DNA of 64,000 bases from the NCBI RefSeq assembly GCF_003369915.1, contig NW_022881625.1, positions 10,278,088 through 10,342,087 of the forward strand, given 5' to 3'. Origin of the DNA: Drosophila miranda (taxonomy: Eukaryota; Arthropoda; Insecta; Diptera; Drosophilidae). Both the position numbers and the translations under genes were made by a program. Positions 21,744 through 34,650 of the stretch are shown here, one piece after another. Under the pieces are notes generated by a model. That model had not been told where the DNA came from, did not search any database, and saw nothing but the letters and a program-made list of their open reading frames with translations. Position 1 is the first letter of the stretch, and every line of letters starts with the position of its first letter.

Positions 21744-23568
21744 ACAAGCAATCTAATATAATCTAATGTAATTAATAGGGAATAAACGCAACGTACCAGC
21801 GGAAAAACGAATCACTTGTCTTTCTCTCAAGCTTCGCGCGCGCTTTTTGTCTATCCATCATTCCACGCATTCATACTCACACACACTTGCATGCCCTTTA
21901 AGAGTACTAACACTTTTCTAAGAAGCTTGCCACCAAGACATCAAGGCAACAGTAATTTTGAAAACCCTCATGCAATATATGAATGTAATAAACTTTAATA
22001 TTTATGTACATATGTATGTACATAAGATATTTTATAATTGAATTAGAAAATTTATGGGTATTGTCCATGAGAGTATTCAAAGTGCGACCGGCATCTAAAT
22101 TTTGCTTTGCAGATTCCCGTCGGAAAGCGCGCGATTGACAATTGATTTGAAATATATGTAAAACCAATTCCATTTATATTTATGCTTATTTATTTAAGTA
22201 TATATAGTGACATATCTATAGTCCATGCTCCGCATACCCTTGTCTATGTCTATTACCCTGCACCCACAATACTATAAACAATACGACACCCCCAGCTTCG
22301 AACCCTCATAAACAATCTCACGCTCGAAATGGACCACGCGTAGCCGATTGCAGGCAATGTAAACAAACACCCTAAACTGGAAGTTGAACATAAAACAATA
22401 GATGCCGCACTAGAATCCAGCCGCACCAGAATCAGGCCACTCTTCAGAGATCAATTACTAATCGATTCTCAAGAATCAGAGGCCCTATTCTCAGCCACCC
22501 CCAAGTAATGCAACACCGCTCATACGCAGCGGAAGCCTTTCATCAAAAGCCGCCTTTCCCACATATCGATCGAGTCACGTACTCCATCACCGAAGCCGAA
22601 GTCGAAGCCAACGCCTCCGAATCCAAATCCGAATCCCAAACCGAGCATCATAATATAAATAGTCTACATCTAAGAAGCCAGCTCAGTTCTGTTCAAGACA
22701 AACGTCAATCGCGACACCGTCGGAGAATTCAACCAAAGTTAATTCCGTTCAAGACATCAGACCTCAGTCATCGTCGGGGAAATAATTAACCAATGTACGC
22801 TAAGTTTAAGTGAAAGAATAAAACCTTTTTTAAAACTTAAACCGAAGTGTCGCATATTTAACTGGCGCAGTCGGTAGGATCTCAGTTAAAACTGAATCCT
22901 TTTTTTTAAGACGATCAATTGGCGTAGTGACAGTTACAGTGCGTAATAACCTACAGTGATCAGAGAAAAAGTAACGCTAATACTAAATAGATCCGCCAAA
23001 GAATCTACACACGATTGAACTCAATTAATATTAAAAAAAAAATAAATAAATAAAAAGAAATCAACAGAAATACACCTGAACCAAGCCTTGAAGTCAATCA
23101 GGCAAATTCCACAATACGACGGATGCCAAGAACGCCTAAGCTCGTTCATAAGCAGGATTGAGTACATCTCCGAATTGTACCCAACAGAAGACATCCGGCA
23201 ACAAAGCATCATGTACGGAGCCACTGAGGGTCAACTGGGCGGACGAGCACAACTTTTATCACAAAGCCTTCAACCCAACACCTGGACCGATCTAAAAGCA
23301 GCCCTAATAAGCAAATTCAACAACCACACTCCATACGAAACGCTGCTACAACAATTACACGACACCAAATTCAATGGGAATATTCGTAAGTTCGTAGAGG
23401 AACTAGAAATTAAGTCAAATGTTATAGTAAGTAAACTAAATCTGGAGACTAGCCCAGAAAATAAGATAATCTTTAAAAACGCTCTGGCAAATGCCACCAG
23501 ACATACCACCAGAAGATGCTCTACCCAATAAACTGTTCATCATTTTAGCAAAGAAAGACATAATCTAG
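21744..23568 (+). mobile_element. G3: third 17.6/297-like 5' fragment
   Basis: Contains the X-like leader (21744-22205), an LTR at 22206-22862 and the primer site at 22863. The LTR shares G2's roughly 22-bp deletion but not its 15-bp one, so it is intermediate between G1 and G2. It ends at the same TAATCTAG-to-DINE join as G1. Confidence 0.6.
23088..23531 (+). pseudogene. G3 gag fragment
   Basis: The 147-codon frame has the same translation as G1 and the same terminal frameshift after KNALAN. It starts at TTG with no in-frame ATG. Near-identity with G1 points to recent tandem duplication rather than independent insertion. Confidence 0.55.
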
Positions 23569-24684
23569 AACGAGGGGGAACGTTGTGAGTTGCTGCGGAG
23601 AGCGCAACTCTACAGTTATACCCGATACTAAGTCAGTATGGCTCTCCTCCGGCAGACGCCGCTAATATTAAACGACACGACAAGGAGTGCGTGCGAGAGA
23701 GACAGAAAATCAGTCTGAGCGTGACGTCGGGGGCTGCGTAGCCAGTGCAAATTGATTTGTTCCTTTTGGCTATAAAAATGATCTGATCTGATCCAGATTC
23801 CAGCAATCTGATAGATATGGTCATTATCTATGATTCTGCGTTTTTAGTTTTCTCGAATGTGCAATATTGTGAATGCAACAGATTTTCGTCCTTTGTGGGG
23901 GCGGAAAAGGGTGGGGCGAAATTCTAAGATATACGTTTTATAGTGAGATCTAACAGAAGTGCGGATACCAAATTTGGTTACTCTAGCCTTAATAGTCTCT
24001 GAGATTTGTGGATGCCCCAGATTTTCGTCCTTTGCGGGGGCGGAAGGGGTTGTGGCGAAATTTGGACACGAAACGATCAAGGTCCGATATCACAGGAGTG
24101 TGGATACCAAATTTGGTTGCTCTGGCTTTTATAGGTTCTGAGATCCTTGAACTCATATTTTGCAATTGGCAAAGCCGACCATGAAACCTGTGTGTTAGAG
24201 AGAGACAGAGCGAGAAAGAATGAAATTGTTTTCTTGATTCTGGCTATAATAATTATACGATCTAGTTGAGATTTTACACTCTAGAACATATAGTCATCCT
24301 CTACGATTCTGCGTTTTTGGTTTTATCGTATCTTTAAAAATGTGGATGCCACAGATTTTCGTCCTTTGTGGGGGCGGAAGTGGGCGGGGCGAAGTTTTGA
24401 AATATTTTTGTAGCAGTGACATATCACAGAAGTCTGGGTCCAAAACATTGTTGCTCTAGCTTTTATAGTCTTTGAGCACTAGGCGCTGAAGGGGACGGAC
24501 AGACGGACAGACGGACGAACGGACAGACGGACAGACAGACATGGCTCAATCGACTCGGCTATTGATGCTGATCAAGAATATATATACTTTATGGGGTCGG
24601 AAACGATTCCTTTTGGACGTTACACACATCCACTTTTACCAAAAATCTAATATACCCCAATACTCATTTTGAGTATCGGGGATA
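23569..24684 (-). mobile_element. D9: full-length DINE-1-like copy, reversed
   Basis: Intact counterpart of D7, with the hairpin end and the long microsatellite. It ends GGGGATA, one base different from the usual GGGTATA, against D10. Confidence 0.75.
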
Positions 24685-25649
24685 ACGAGGGGGAACGTTG
24701 TGAGTTGCTGCGGACACCGCAACTCTACAGTTATACCCGATACTAAGTCAGTATGGCTCTCCTCCGGCAGACGCCGCTAATATTAAACGACACGACAAAG
24801 AGTGCGTGCGAGAGAAACAGAAAATCAGTCTGAGCGTGACGTCGGGCGCTGCGTAGCCACTGCAAATTGATTTGTTCCTATTGGCTATAAAAATTGTCTG
24901 ATCTGATCTAGATTCAGCAATCTGATAGATATGGTCAGTATCTATGATTCTGCGTTTTTAGTTTTCTCGAATGTGCAATATTGTGGATGCAACAGATTTT
25001 CGTCCTTTGTGTGGGCGGAAGGGGGTGGAGCGAAATTTTGAGATACACGTTTTATAGTAAGATCTAACAGGAGTGCGGATACCAAATTTGGTTACTCTAG
25101 CCTTAATAGTCTCTGAGATTTTTGAATATCCCCAGATTTTCGTCCTTTGCGGGGGCGGAAGGGGGTGTGGCGAAATTTTGAAACAAACTCGTCTCGGTCC
25201 GATATATTAGGAGTGTGGATACCAAATTTGGTTGCTCTAGCTTTTGTAGTCTCTGAGATCTAGGCGCTAATGTTTTACTCTAAGCAAAGCCGCCTATGCT
25301 ACGTGTGTGTTAGAGAGAGACAGGGCGAGAAAAAATGAAATTGTTTTCTTGATGCTGGCTATAATAACAGTACGATCCAATTCAGATTCCGCAGTCTTAA
25401 AGATATGGTCATTCTCTACAATTCTACGTTTTTGGTTTTCTCATATCTTTAAAACTGTGGATGCCACAGATTTTCGTCTTTTGTGGGGGCGGAAGTGGGC
25501 GGGGCGAAGTTTTGAAATATTTTTGTAGCAGTGACATACCACAGAAGTCTGGGTCCAAAACATCGTTGCTCTAGCTCTTATAGTCTTTGAGCACTAGGCG
25601 CTGAAGGGGACGGACAGAGGGACAATACTCATTTTGAGTATCGGGTATA
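24685..25649 (-). mobile_element. D10: DINE-1-like copy, reversed, internally deleted
   Basis: Has the same roughly 150-bp internal deletion as D1 and D2 (GACAGAGGGACAATACTC join). Its TATACCC end sits directly on the outer end of reversed R4, so R4-D10 is the mirror of R2-D2. It is also the partner of D9 in the D-D series and so marks the join between the triplicated block and the inverted array unit. Confidence 0.75.
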
Positions 25650-26333
25650 AAAATACCCCAGCCGATAACACACCAAAAAGTCACTACAAATTCAAATTGC
25701 ATTTATCAATGCCGGTGTGTTATCGGTCGCCAACTTCGGCAATTAATGCCCAGCCAATTCCTCACCCACCCCCCCCACCCACTTCAAACGTCACTAAATG
25801 CCAAATGCGGTTGAGCAGGACTAAAATGAACACTGCCATCCTTCGCCACTCTGCCAAATGCTCCAACAAAGCCACTTAAACCGCCCACAAGATGCTATGC
25901 GGTCGACTCTTCGGAGCGTCTCGCGCCCGGATCGTAAGATCCGGAAGTTTAAAGTATCCGGGCGGTTATACGGGAGCAGGCAAATTTCCCCCTTCCCATT
26001 CCATCCCCCGCCAACAGAGCAGCCAACACGAACAGCGCAAACATAAGACACTGGCCATTAACCAACGTCAACACAGACAGCCACTAAAACAAACGGCCAA
26101 TGCAAATTCTCCATTGCCTACTTATGCTGCTGCCCTCGGACCACTTTCATCTCACTCAATATTGGGTTGAGTGAAAGCATTGATGGAGCCAAAAAGCGAA
26201 TGTCAACACTATCAATCATCGCTTTGACAGTTTGAGTGCTTGTTTTAGTATTTGTGCTTTTGATTATGTGACGTACTCCTCCTCCACACTGGCACACGTG
26301 GAAAGCTCACACTCGTACGTGCATCGGGGGCGT
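25650..26333 (-). repeat. R4 + Q repeat, reversed
   Basis: The only reversed R copy (R 25650-26177, Q 26178-26333). It carries the X-linked T-to-A variant seen in R2 and R7, and CAATATTGGGTTGAGTG where others read CCAATATTGAGTG. With X4 and D11 it forms an inverted copy of 1658-5150. Confidence 0.6.
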
Positions 26334-27239
26334 ACTGCGCACGGACAAGGCGACGCTGCGGCGCGACAATGAATTTCACAATTTTCCAACCGAATTAAAC
26401 GACCGATCTTTTATTAAACTCCGTGTCTACTGTTAGGCTCACAGAATTTGGATTGTTCAACTTAATGTTTATAGCCACCAACAACAACTTTACAACTTTA
26501 TGTAGCTACAAACAACAACTTTAACAACTTTTCAACAATCCTCTTCTTGCATCAGCTTCTGCTTTCTTCTGTTTTTCTTTTTCACACACTCCGAGCTCTG
26601 TATTCGACGCGGACGAGCCCCCAAATGTAAGATTAATAATAACGTATCGTTTATTAATAGTGTTTTTCGAAAAAGAGTACAAAGTGTATGATTTAAGATG
26701 TGCAATTAATGAGTCTGTTCTTCCTACTTTTTGTTCAACTTTCTGCTTCTACTTCCAACAACCGACTCCCGTATCGATACCCCCTTATCGGTTAGGTCTT
26801 TTAAACATCGGTTAAGTCTGGTTATATCGGTTAGGTCTTATCGATGGTATCTTAAGTTCAAATGTTAATTTAGATGGGATAGTGCTAACTGCTTGATACA
26901 CTGTCCTTTACATATATTTCAAATCAATTGTCAATTGGGAATCTGCAAAGCAAAAATTTAGATGCCGGTCGCACCTTGAATACTCTCATGGACAATACCC
27001 ATAAATTTTCTAATTCAATTATAAAATATCTTATGTACATACATATGTACATAAATATTAAAGTTTATTACATTCGTATATTGCATGAGGGTTTTCAAAA
27101 TTACTGTTGTCTTGATGTCTTGGTGGCAAGCTTCTTAGAAAAGTGTTAGTACTCTTAAAGGGCACGCAAGTGCCTACTTAGTCCTACTAGAATGCCTTGC
27201 TTAACAAACACTCACACCCACTTAGTTATAAAAAAAAAA
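26334..27239 (-). mobile_element. X4: reversed LTR-element 5' fragment
   Basis: Mirror image of X1 and X2, with the primer-site complement CGGACGAGCCCCCA near 26610. It keeps the CTCATGGACAATACCC block missing from X3. The LTR side ends in an A-run against D11. Confidence 0.55.
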
Positions 27240-28331
27240 ACGAGGGGGAACGTTGTGAGTTGCTGCGGACACCGCAACTCTACGGTTATACCCGATACTA
27301 AGTCAGTATGGCTCTCCTCCGGCAGACGCCGCTAATATTAAACGACACGACAAAGAGTGCGTGCGAGAGAGACAGAAAATCAGTCTGAGCGTGACGTCGG
27401 GCGCTGCGTAGCCACTGCAAATTGATTTGTTCCTATTGGCTATAAAAATGATCTGATCTGATCCAGATTCAGATTCAGCAATCTGATAGATATGGTCATT
27501 ATCTATGATTCTGCGTTTTTAGTTTTCTCAAATGTGCAATATTGTGAATGCAACAGATTTTCGTCCTTTGTGTGGGCGGAAGGGGGTGGAGCGAAATTTT
27601 GAGATACACGTTTTATAGTAAGATCTAACAGGAGTGCGGATACCAAATTTGGTTACTCTAGCCTTAATAGTCTCTGAGATTTTTGAATATCCCCAGATTT
27701 TCGTCCTTTGCGGGGGCGGAAGGAGGTGTGGCGAAATTTTGAAACAAACTCGTCTCGGTCCGATATATTAGGAGTGTGGATACCAAATTTGGTTGCTCTA
27801 GCTTTTGTAGTCTCTGAGATCTAGGCGCTAATGTTTTACTCTAAGCAAAGCCGCCTATGCTACGTGTGTGTTAGAGAGAGACAGGGCGAGAAAAAATGAA
27901 ATTGTTTTCTTGATGCTGGCTATAATAACAATACGATCCAATTCAGATTCCGCAGTCTTAAAGACATGGTCATTCTCTACAATTCTACGTTTTTGGTTTT
28001 CTCATATCTTTAAAATTGTGGATGCCACAGATTTTCGTCCTTTGTGGGGGCGGAAGTGGGCGGGGCGAAGTTTTGAAATATTTTTGTAGCAGTGACATAC
28101 CACAGAAGTCTGGGTCCAAAACATCGTTGCTCTAGCTCTTATAGTCTTTGAGCACTAGGCGCTGAAGGGGACGGACAGACGGACGGACGGACAGACGGAC
28201 AGACAGACATGGCTCGATCGACTCGGCTATTGATGCTGATCAAGAATATATATACTTTATGGGGTCGGAAACGATTCCTTCTGGACGTTACACACATCCA
28301 CTTTTACCACAAATCTAATATACCCCAATAC
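27240..28331 (-). mobile_element. D11: DINE-1-like copy, reversed, cut at its TATACCC end
   Basis: Full-length type with microsatellite, but its end stops at CCAATACTC and joins H3 gag sequence (TTCCAGCTC) with no trace of the final palindrome. This is a rearrangement breakpoint. Confidence 0.7.
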
Positions 28332-29634
28332 TCTTCCAGCTCTTCTTCTGGCATCTCTTTTCAAGATATGGGCACAGCTCCCATCGCACTGGGCGCCTGG
28401 CTGCTGCTGTAGCTGGGGTTGGCGTGGCTCCGGAGCACGATTTGGGATCGGCTGCATCGGCTGGACCCTCTGGTATTGGCGCCCCCTGGTCGATGGCTGG
28501 GGATGTTGGTCGCGATGCTGTAGCTGTTGTCGATGCTGCCGACCCGTTGGCGTTGGCGTTGCTGCTGCGGCTGTGGGTGGAGTGGCTGTGTGGGTGGCTG
28601 CTGCTGCAACTGTCGCTGTAGTGGCTGCTGGTGACGTTGTTGTGTACCCCTCGGCCTGCATGCAGTCCCGGAACCAGTCAGAGGGCGTGGAATGGGGAAG
28701 ACCTCGGATGAGGATCCTCAATCCTCTGTCCTCCACAGGCTGATGCCCGAACTCGCCGTGCCGGATGTCATTGGCAATGGCAAGGGTGTGTGTATTGGGA
28801 GTGGCAGTAGTTGTGTTGGTGTTGGTATTGGCGAGGGTGCTGGTGTGAGTGGCGGTGACGGTGTTGGTGTTTGTATTTGTGTTTTGTGTTTGCTGCCGCT
28901 GCTGGTGATGGCGGCCCCGTCGTCTAGCCTGCTTCCTCTCACCCTCACCGTCATCGTCACTCCCACTGTCGATGAGGGCGCGGCGTCGTTTTGGTGTTGG
29001 TGGGATTGGTGGCATATGTGCAGGCTGGGCATTGGCCCGGATCGACCCGCGGCTTGAACTCGAACCAAGTTCGACACGCAACGAGTTCGATCCGGTCGTG
29101 TGTGTGTGTGTGTGCGTGGCGGCCCTTTGGCCCGCTCTTTTTCGACGGCTTGCCGGCTCTCCTCTGTCTTCTTCCTCTCCCGTTACTCCTGAACTGTTTT
29201 GTGCGTCCGAGAGCGTGAGAGGCGGGAAAAGCGGCAGTGAGAGCGGCGTCTTTTCGGCCTTTCCCTTTGTGTTTGGCGGGTTTTTAGGATTTGGCGGGGT
29301 TGCGGGATTTGCGGTTGGTATTGTTGGTATTGGCGCTGCTGTTACTGCTGATGTGATGGGACTCGTGGGGGGAGTGGCTGTGGCCGTGGATATATCGGCC
29401 ATGGCAATGGCTGGGTACTCACTCGATGGATGGCTGTGGCGTCGGCGCTGCATTGGCTGGGGCGTTGGTTTTGGCGCCTGCGCCGAGGGCTCTGCTGCTG
29501 CTGCTGCTAATGGCGGTGTTGGTGTTGGTGTTGTTGGCTGCTGCTGCTGCTGCTGCTAGGGCGCCTCTGCGGGCCGCTCTGCCGCCGTCGCTGTGTCGTC
29601 TGGTTGACCCTCGTCTGGCCATTCCTCTGGTCAT
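28332..29634 (-). pseudogene. H3 gag-like gene, truncated
   Basis: Same design as H1 gag: MTRGMARRG start near 29634 in one frame, then the long second frame from 29453. It includes the basic PTPKRRR stretch and the DRGLRILIRGLPHSTP segment and lacks the zinc knuckles through the same deletion as H1. The frame runs on into D11 sequence, which is a fusion artefact. Confidence 0.5.
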
Positions 29635-30132
29635 GGCTGGCTGTTGGTTTGTGTGTTGGCGATCTGCTGCCTGTGTGTTGTTTTTAATTGAAAAGTCTCT
29701 TGTGTGTGTGTGTTTGTGTTTAATGTATTTATTGGCACTTTTATTCACTGCTTTCTCATCTATCACAGTTATCTCTTTTTGGTTTGCGATGTGGACGGGA
29801 ACAAAAGCTTGTCATAGATAGTAATGGGTGTGGTGGAGGAAGGGCGGCACGGCACGGCACGGCACACAACAGACACCACAAAAAGAACAGGGCAACACAG
29901 AAAAAACGTCAATGGCGACACGGCACAGAACAGTCAAAAAGCGACACGACACGAAACGGTTATAGACGTACGTCCGACGATCGCGACCTCTCGAGCGGGT
30001 GGACGAGATGAGAGTGGCGGACGAGGTTCATGGTGGAACACTCATATGTCCACCAACTCCCATACTCTCCCCCTCAACTCGACCGGCCCGATCGCCGATC
30101 GTCATTTACCGGTGCTCTCACCCCCGGTTCCA
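28332..30132 (-). mobile_element. H3: 5' part of an H element
   Basis: Minus-strand H1-type copy with 5' region and most of gag; the gag end, acidic tail and 3' region are missing past the D11 break. H3-R5-D12-H4-U repeats the order H1-R3-H2-U. Confidence 0.6.
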
Positions 30133-30664
30133 CTTTCACTCACCCCAATATTGAGTGAGATGAAAGTGGTCCGAGGTCAGCAGCACCGATAAGTAGGCAA
30201 TGGAGAATTTGCATTGGCCGTTTGTTTTAGTGGCTGTCTGTGTTGTCGTTGGTTAATGGCCAGTGTCTTATGTTTGTGCTGTTTGTGTTGGCTGCTCTGT
30301 TGGCGGGGGATGGAATGGGAAGGGGGAAATTTGCCTGCTCCCGTATAACCGCCCGGATACTTTAAACTTCCGGATCTTACGATCCGGGCGCGAGACGCTC
30401 CGAAGAGTCGACCGCATAGCATCTTGTGGGCGGTTTAAGTGGCTTTGTTGGAGCATTTGGCAGAGTGGCGAAGGATGGCAGTGTTCATTTTAGTCCTGCT
30501 CAACCGCATTTGGCATTTAGTGACGTTTGAAGTGGGTGGGGGGGGTGGGTGAGGAATTGGCTGGGCATTAATTGCCGAAGTTGGCGACCGATAACACACC
30601 GGCATTGATAAATGCAATTTGAATTTGTAGTGACTTTTTGGTGTGTTATCGGCTGGGGTATTTT
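30133..30664 (+). repeat. R5 repeat
   Basis: H-linked R copy (no Q) after the 5' end of H3, with CCACTTTCACTCACC facing GAGTGAGATGAAAGTGG at its start. It is followed by D12, unlike its positional counterparts R3 and R8. Confidence 0.6.
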
Positions 30665-31594
30665 TATACCCGATACTCAAAACGAGTATTGTCCCTCTGT
30701 CCGTCCCCTTCAGCGCCTAGTGCTCAAAGACTATAAGAGCTAGAGCAACGATGTTTTGGAGGCAGACTTCTGTGATATGTCACTGCTACAAAAATATTTC
30801 AAAACTTCGCCCCGCCCACTTCCGCCCCCACAAAAGACGAAAATCTGTGGCATCCACAGTTTTAAAGATATGAGAAAACCAAAAACGTAGAATTGTAGAG
30901 AATGACCATATCTTTAAGACTGCGGAATCTGAATTGGATCGTACTGTTATTATAGCCAGCATCAAGAAAACAATTTCATTTTTTCTCGCCCTGTCTCTCT
31001 CTAACACACACGTAGCATAGGCGGCTTTGCTAAGAGTAAAACATTAGCGCCAAGATCTCAGAGACTACAAAAGCTAGAGTAACCAAATTTGGTATCCACA
31101 CTCCTAATATATCGGACCGAGACGAGTTTATTTCAAAATTTCGCCACACCCCCTTCCGCCCCCGCAAAGGACGAAAATCTGGGGATATTCAAAAATCTCA
31201 GAGACTATTAAGGCTAGAGTAACCAAATTTGGTATCCGCACTCCTGTTAGATCTTACTATAAAACGTGTATCTCAAAATTTCGCCCCACCCCCTTCCGCC
31301 CACACAAAGGACGAAAATCTGTTGCATCCACAATATTTTACATTCGAAAAAACTAAAAACGCAGAATCATAGATAATGACCATATCTATCAGATTGCTTA
31401 ATCTGGATCAGATCAGATCATTTTTATAGCCAATAGGAACAAATCAATTTGCAGTGGCTACGCAGCGCCCGACGTCACGCTCAGACTGATTTTCTGTCTC
31501 TCTCGCACGCACGGAGGAGAGCCATACTGACTTAGTATCGGGTATAACCGTAGAGTTGCGGTGTCCGCAGCAACTCACAACGTTCCCCCTCGTT
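30665..31594 (+). mobile_element. D12: DINE-1-like copy at the R/H boundary
   Basis: A 930-bp copy with the same insertion site and the same two deletions as D2 and D15. The positional equivalents next to H2 (9152) and H6 (42189) are empty, so this array unit is a mosaic. Confidence 0.8.
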
Positions 31595-32606
31595 CTAATT
31601 GGCGTGGTATTTTTGGGTCATTAATGGCGTTGCCACTTGTCAGGTATTGGGGAATGGGTGATAGTTGGGAAAGAAGAAGAAGAGGGAAAGGTAAATATGC
31701 TAAAATAAATAACTAAAATTAATTAAATTACATTACAGCTAAGGACAATCTATCTACAATTACTACAAATAAGGACTACAAAACTACAGAGATATATACA
31801 AGGTAAAACAAACAATAATTACAATACATTTACACAACAATAAACATACTTAAATATCATTTATTTTTAACAGGAGGACAACTACAACAAAGCAACAACC
31901 AGGATACGTTGTCGTTTTTGTTGTTGTTGGCCGCATCCGAGTGGCTGCTGGTCCGGCCACCCAGGATGCGCTGTCAGTTGGATTGGCCTGGCCTCCTCGG
32001 CCACGTTCATCGTCGGTTTGTAATGGCGTTTTGAGTGGCTGCTGGTCCGGCCACCCAGTTGAGGAGGTGTTTGCTTTGGCGTGTGATTTTAATTTGTTTA
32101 TTTGCAGGTACTTGTCGGCGTTTGGATGTTGTTGCTGGCGACCCTTGTCTGATTTGTGTTGGCTTAAGAGACGTTTGCGGGTGAGTATTTGTGTTTATTG
32201 GCAGCCTCTCTCCTGATTCTCCTTCTTTTGCAGGATTTGCTGGCGTCCGGCGGCTCAACACCAGGCCATCCCGCCCTCACATAATTGGCATGAGAGACGG
32301 GTGTGACCCAGTGGAGCGGCAACAGGCGCCAGCATCTGTGTCGTCGTTGGAAATGGCAGCTGTTGGTTCGGATTGGCGTGACGTCACGGCCATGGTCAGG
32401 CGGCAGCGTCATCAGATGAGGCCTCCTTTTCCGTCCCTTTGGCAGAAAATTGATGATGTTGATGGCGAGGCAGCTTCTTGTTGGTCAGCTCTGTCTGGTG
32501 ATTGGCAGGTAAGTGTGGATTTCATGTGTTTTGGCCGTTTTTCGTTGTTGTCCGTATTGACGTCTTTTTCCTTTGTTGCAGTGGCTGTCTCTGGATCAAC
32601 GATTGG
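31595..32606 (-). mobile_element. H4: 3' fragment of an H element with a repeat-region deletion
   Basis: Like H2 and H6 but with about 335 bp missing (join at about 31894, CAAAGCA to ACAACCAGG), which removes most GGCCGGACC repeats. The antisense introns at 32181-32233 and 32509-32581 are kept. It joins U at the same point as H2 and H6. Confidence 0.6.
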
Positions 32607-32993
32607 CACCACATAGACGTCCCGGACTGACGGGGACAGACAGTTGGACAGCAAACTGACAGCACCAACCGACTGCGAGCCCCAGCTCCAGCCCCAGCTC
32701 CAGCCCCACGTCCAGTCTTCCATCGAGGTCCCTTTGTCGGTGGAAAGTGCAGCCGGACATACCACAGGCTTCTCCCAGCTGTCAGTCCGAGGCACTTTAC
32801 ATAACATATTCTCCTACGAGCATGATTCAAATAAAAGGTACCCCAATCGCAAAGCAGGCCGCGAAGTAGGCCTTTAATTGGACGTTACAAGAACCCCACC
32901 CGTTCGTCATAAACAGTCGGGCTTTGGAAGGAAGCACATCTCGAAAAAAAAAATAAAAAAAAAATCCGTAAAATCGTTGTGAAAAAAGTAAAA
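32607..32993 (+). other. U2: T upstream flank
   Basis: Upstream flank of T3, same as U1 and U3 except for a 12-bp tandem duplication (CAGCCCCAGCTC) and a longer A-run before the ATG. It ends in the A-rich leader AAAAGTAAAA just before the start codon. Confidence 0.45.
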
Positions 32994-33523
32994 ATGTCTG
33001 ATGTGAAAATAAAATTCGATTGGGGCGACGCCAGTGTGGATCAGCCCATGCCACAGGCCTTCAAGGAGAAGGAGGTGGCCAAGGCCGGCTGCCACACCCC
33101 CGGGTCTACCGCTTCAAGGACATCTACGAGGGCAAGAGGAAGCAGCAGCTGAGCAAGTGCCTCGAGGCGGAGCGCAAGCAGCGCGAGTTCCACAGCCGTC
33201 CAGTGCCCAACTTTCCCCAGATCCACGAGCGCCAGGCGGCCAAGCCCGTCGTCCACCGTGTCACCCAGCCGGTCACCCCCAACGTGCTCAAGAACTCTGC
33301 TCCGGCAGAGATGAGGCGCCGCCAGCGGCTGGAGTTGGAGTCCTCGCGTCCAGCTCTGAAGCCTCTGCCCAGCAACTTCAATGCCCAGACCTCGCAGAAG
33401 CAGGAGGCCCGTCGCCAGCAGCAGGAGCAGCGCCTCCGTAAGGAGCGTGAGGACTACCAGAAGCACCGCCAGTTGACCACGTTCCGGGCTAGTCCCAGCC
33501 CGTTCAGCACTACGCCACGTTAG
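32994..33523 (+). pseudogene. T3: TPX2-like copy with a 1-bp frameshift
   Basis: Full-length copy. The C-run in the CHTPR codons near 33099 has five C instead of the six in T1 and T4, which shifts the frame after about residue 35. Everything downstream, including the FHSRPVPNF and TQPVTPNVL motifs, remains open in the shifted frame to the TAG at 33521-33523. A single homopolymer base is also the commonest assembly error, so the copy could be intact in reality. Confidence 0.6.
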
Positions 33524-33965
33524 TGGGGAGTGGCCTTCCTTTTTCCCGTCATCCCTTTGCCCCTTTTTCAATTTTGTTTTGTTTCTTTGTTTTTAAATTG
33601 TTGTTCAAATTTGTTTTGTTGTTCGAAGAAATTAAATTACTATAATCAGCACAGACGTACACCCATGAGTGCATGAGTGTGAATGACTGCACAATCAATT
33701 TGTTCGGCATACCCTTGGCGAGGGGTACACCACCAAAGGGTCGAAACGAAACGCACTACAACGAAATCCACCTCGAAAGGGTATCCCTCAGTTCGGTCTC
33801 CCAGGCGAGACCCATTTTCTGGTTTAAAATGGCTCGGGTCGGTGGCTCCATCAATCAAGTGGCCCCCGACCCAGCCCCAGGCCAAGCCACAGCCAATCCG
33901 CAGGGCAGGGCCACGCCCACGTGTGCCCGTACAAACAATTTGTTGTAAGTGTATCAATTGATGCG
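33524..33965 (+). other. T3 downstream flank
   Basis: As after T1, but with about 19 extra bases (GACGTACACCCATGAGTG region) near 33653, also present after T4. No gene. Confidence 0.45.
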
Positions 33966-34650
33966 CCCCCGATGCACGTACGAGTGTGAGCTTTCCACGT
34001 GTGCCAGTGTGGAGGAGGAGTACGTCACATAATCAATAGCACAAATACTAAAACAAGCACTCAAACTGTCAAAGCGATGATTGATAGTGTTGACATTCGC
34101 TTTTTGGCTCCATCAATGCTTTCACTCACCCCAATATTGAGTGAGATGAAAGTGGTCCGACGGCAGCAGCACCGATAAGTAGGCAATGGAGAATTTGCAT
34201 TGGCCGTTTGTTTTAGTGGCTGTCTGTGTTGTCGTTGGTTAATGGCCAGTGTCTTATGTTTGCGCTGTTTGTGTTGGCTGCTCTGTTGGCGGGGGATGGA
34301 ATGGGAAGGGGGAAATTTGCCTGCTCCCGTATAACCGCCCGGATACTTTAAACTTCCGGATCTTACGATCCGGGCGCGAGACGCTCCGAAGAGTCGACCG
34401 CATAGCATCTTGTGGGCGGTTTAAGTGGCTTTGTTGGAGCATTTGGCAGAGTGGCGAAGGATGGCAGTGTTCATTTTAGTCCTGCTCAACCGCATTTGGC
34501 ATTTATTGACGTTTGAAGTCGGTGAGGGGGGTGGGTGAGGAATTGGCTGGGCATTAATTGCCGAAGTTGGCGACCGATAACACACCGGCATTGATAAATG
34601 CAATTTGAATTTGTAGTGACTTTTTGGTGTGTTATCGGCTCGGGTATTTT
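33966..34650 (+). repeat. Q + R6 repeat
   Basis: T-linked R copy (R proper 34119-34650). It shares TCACATAATCAATAG and GGTCCGACGG variants with R9 and differs from R1. CCGATAACACACC arms are intact. Confidence 0.6.
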
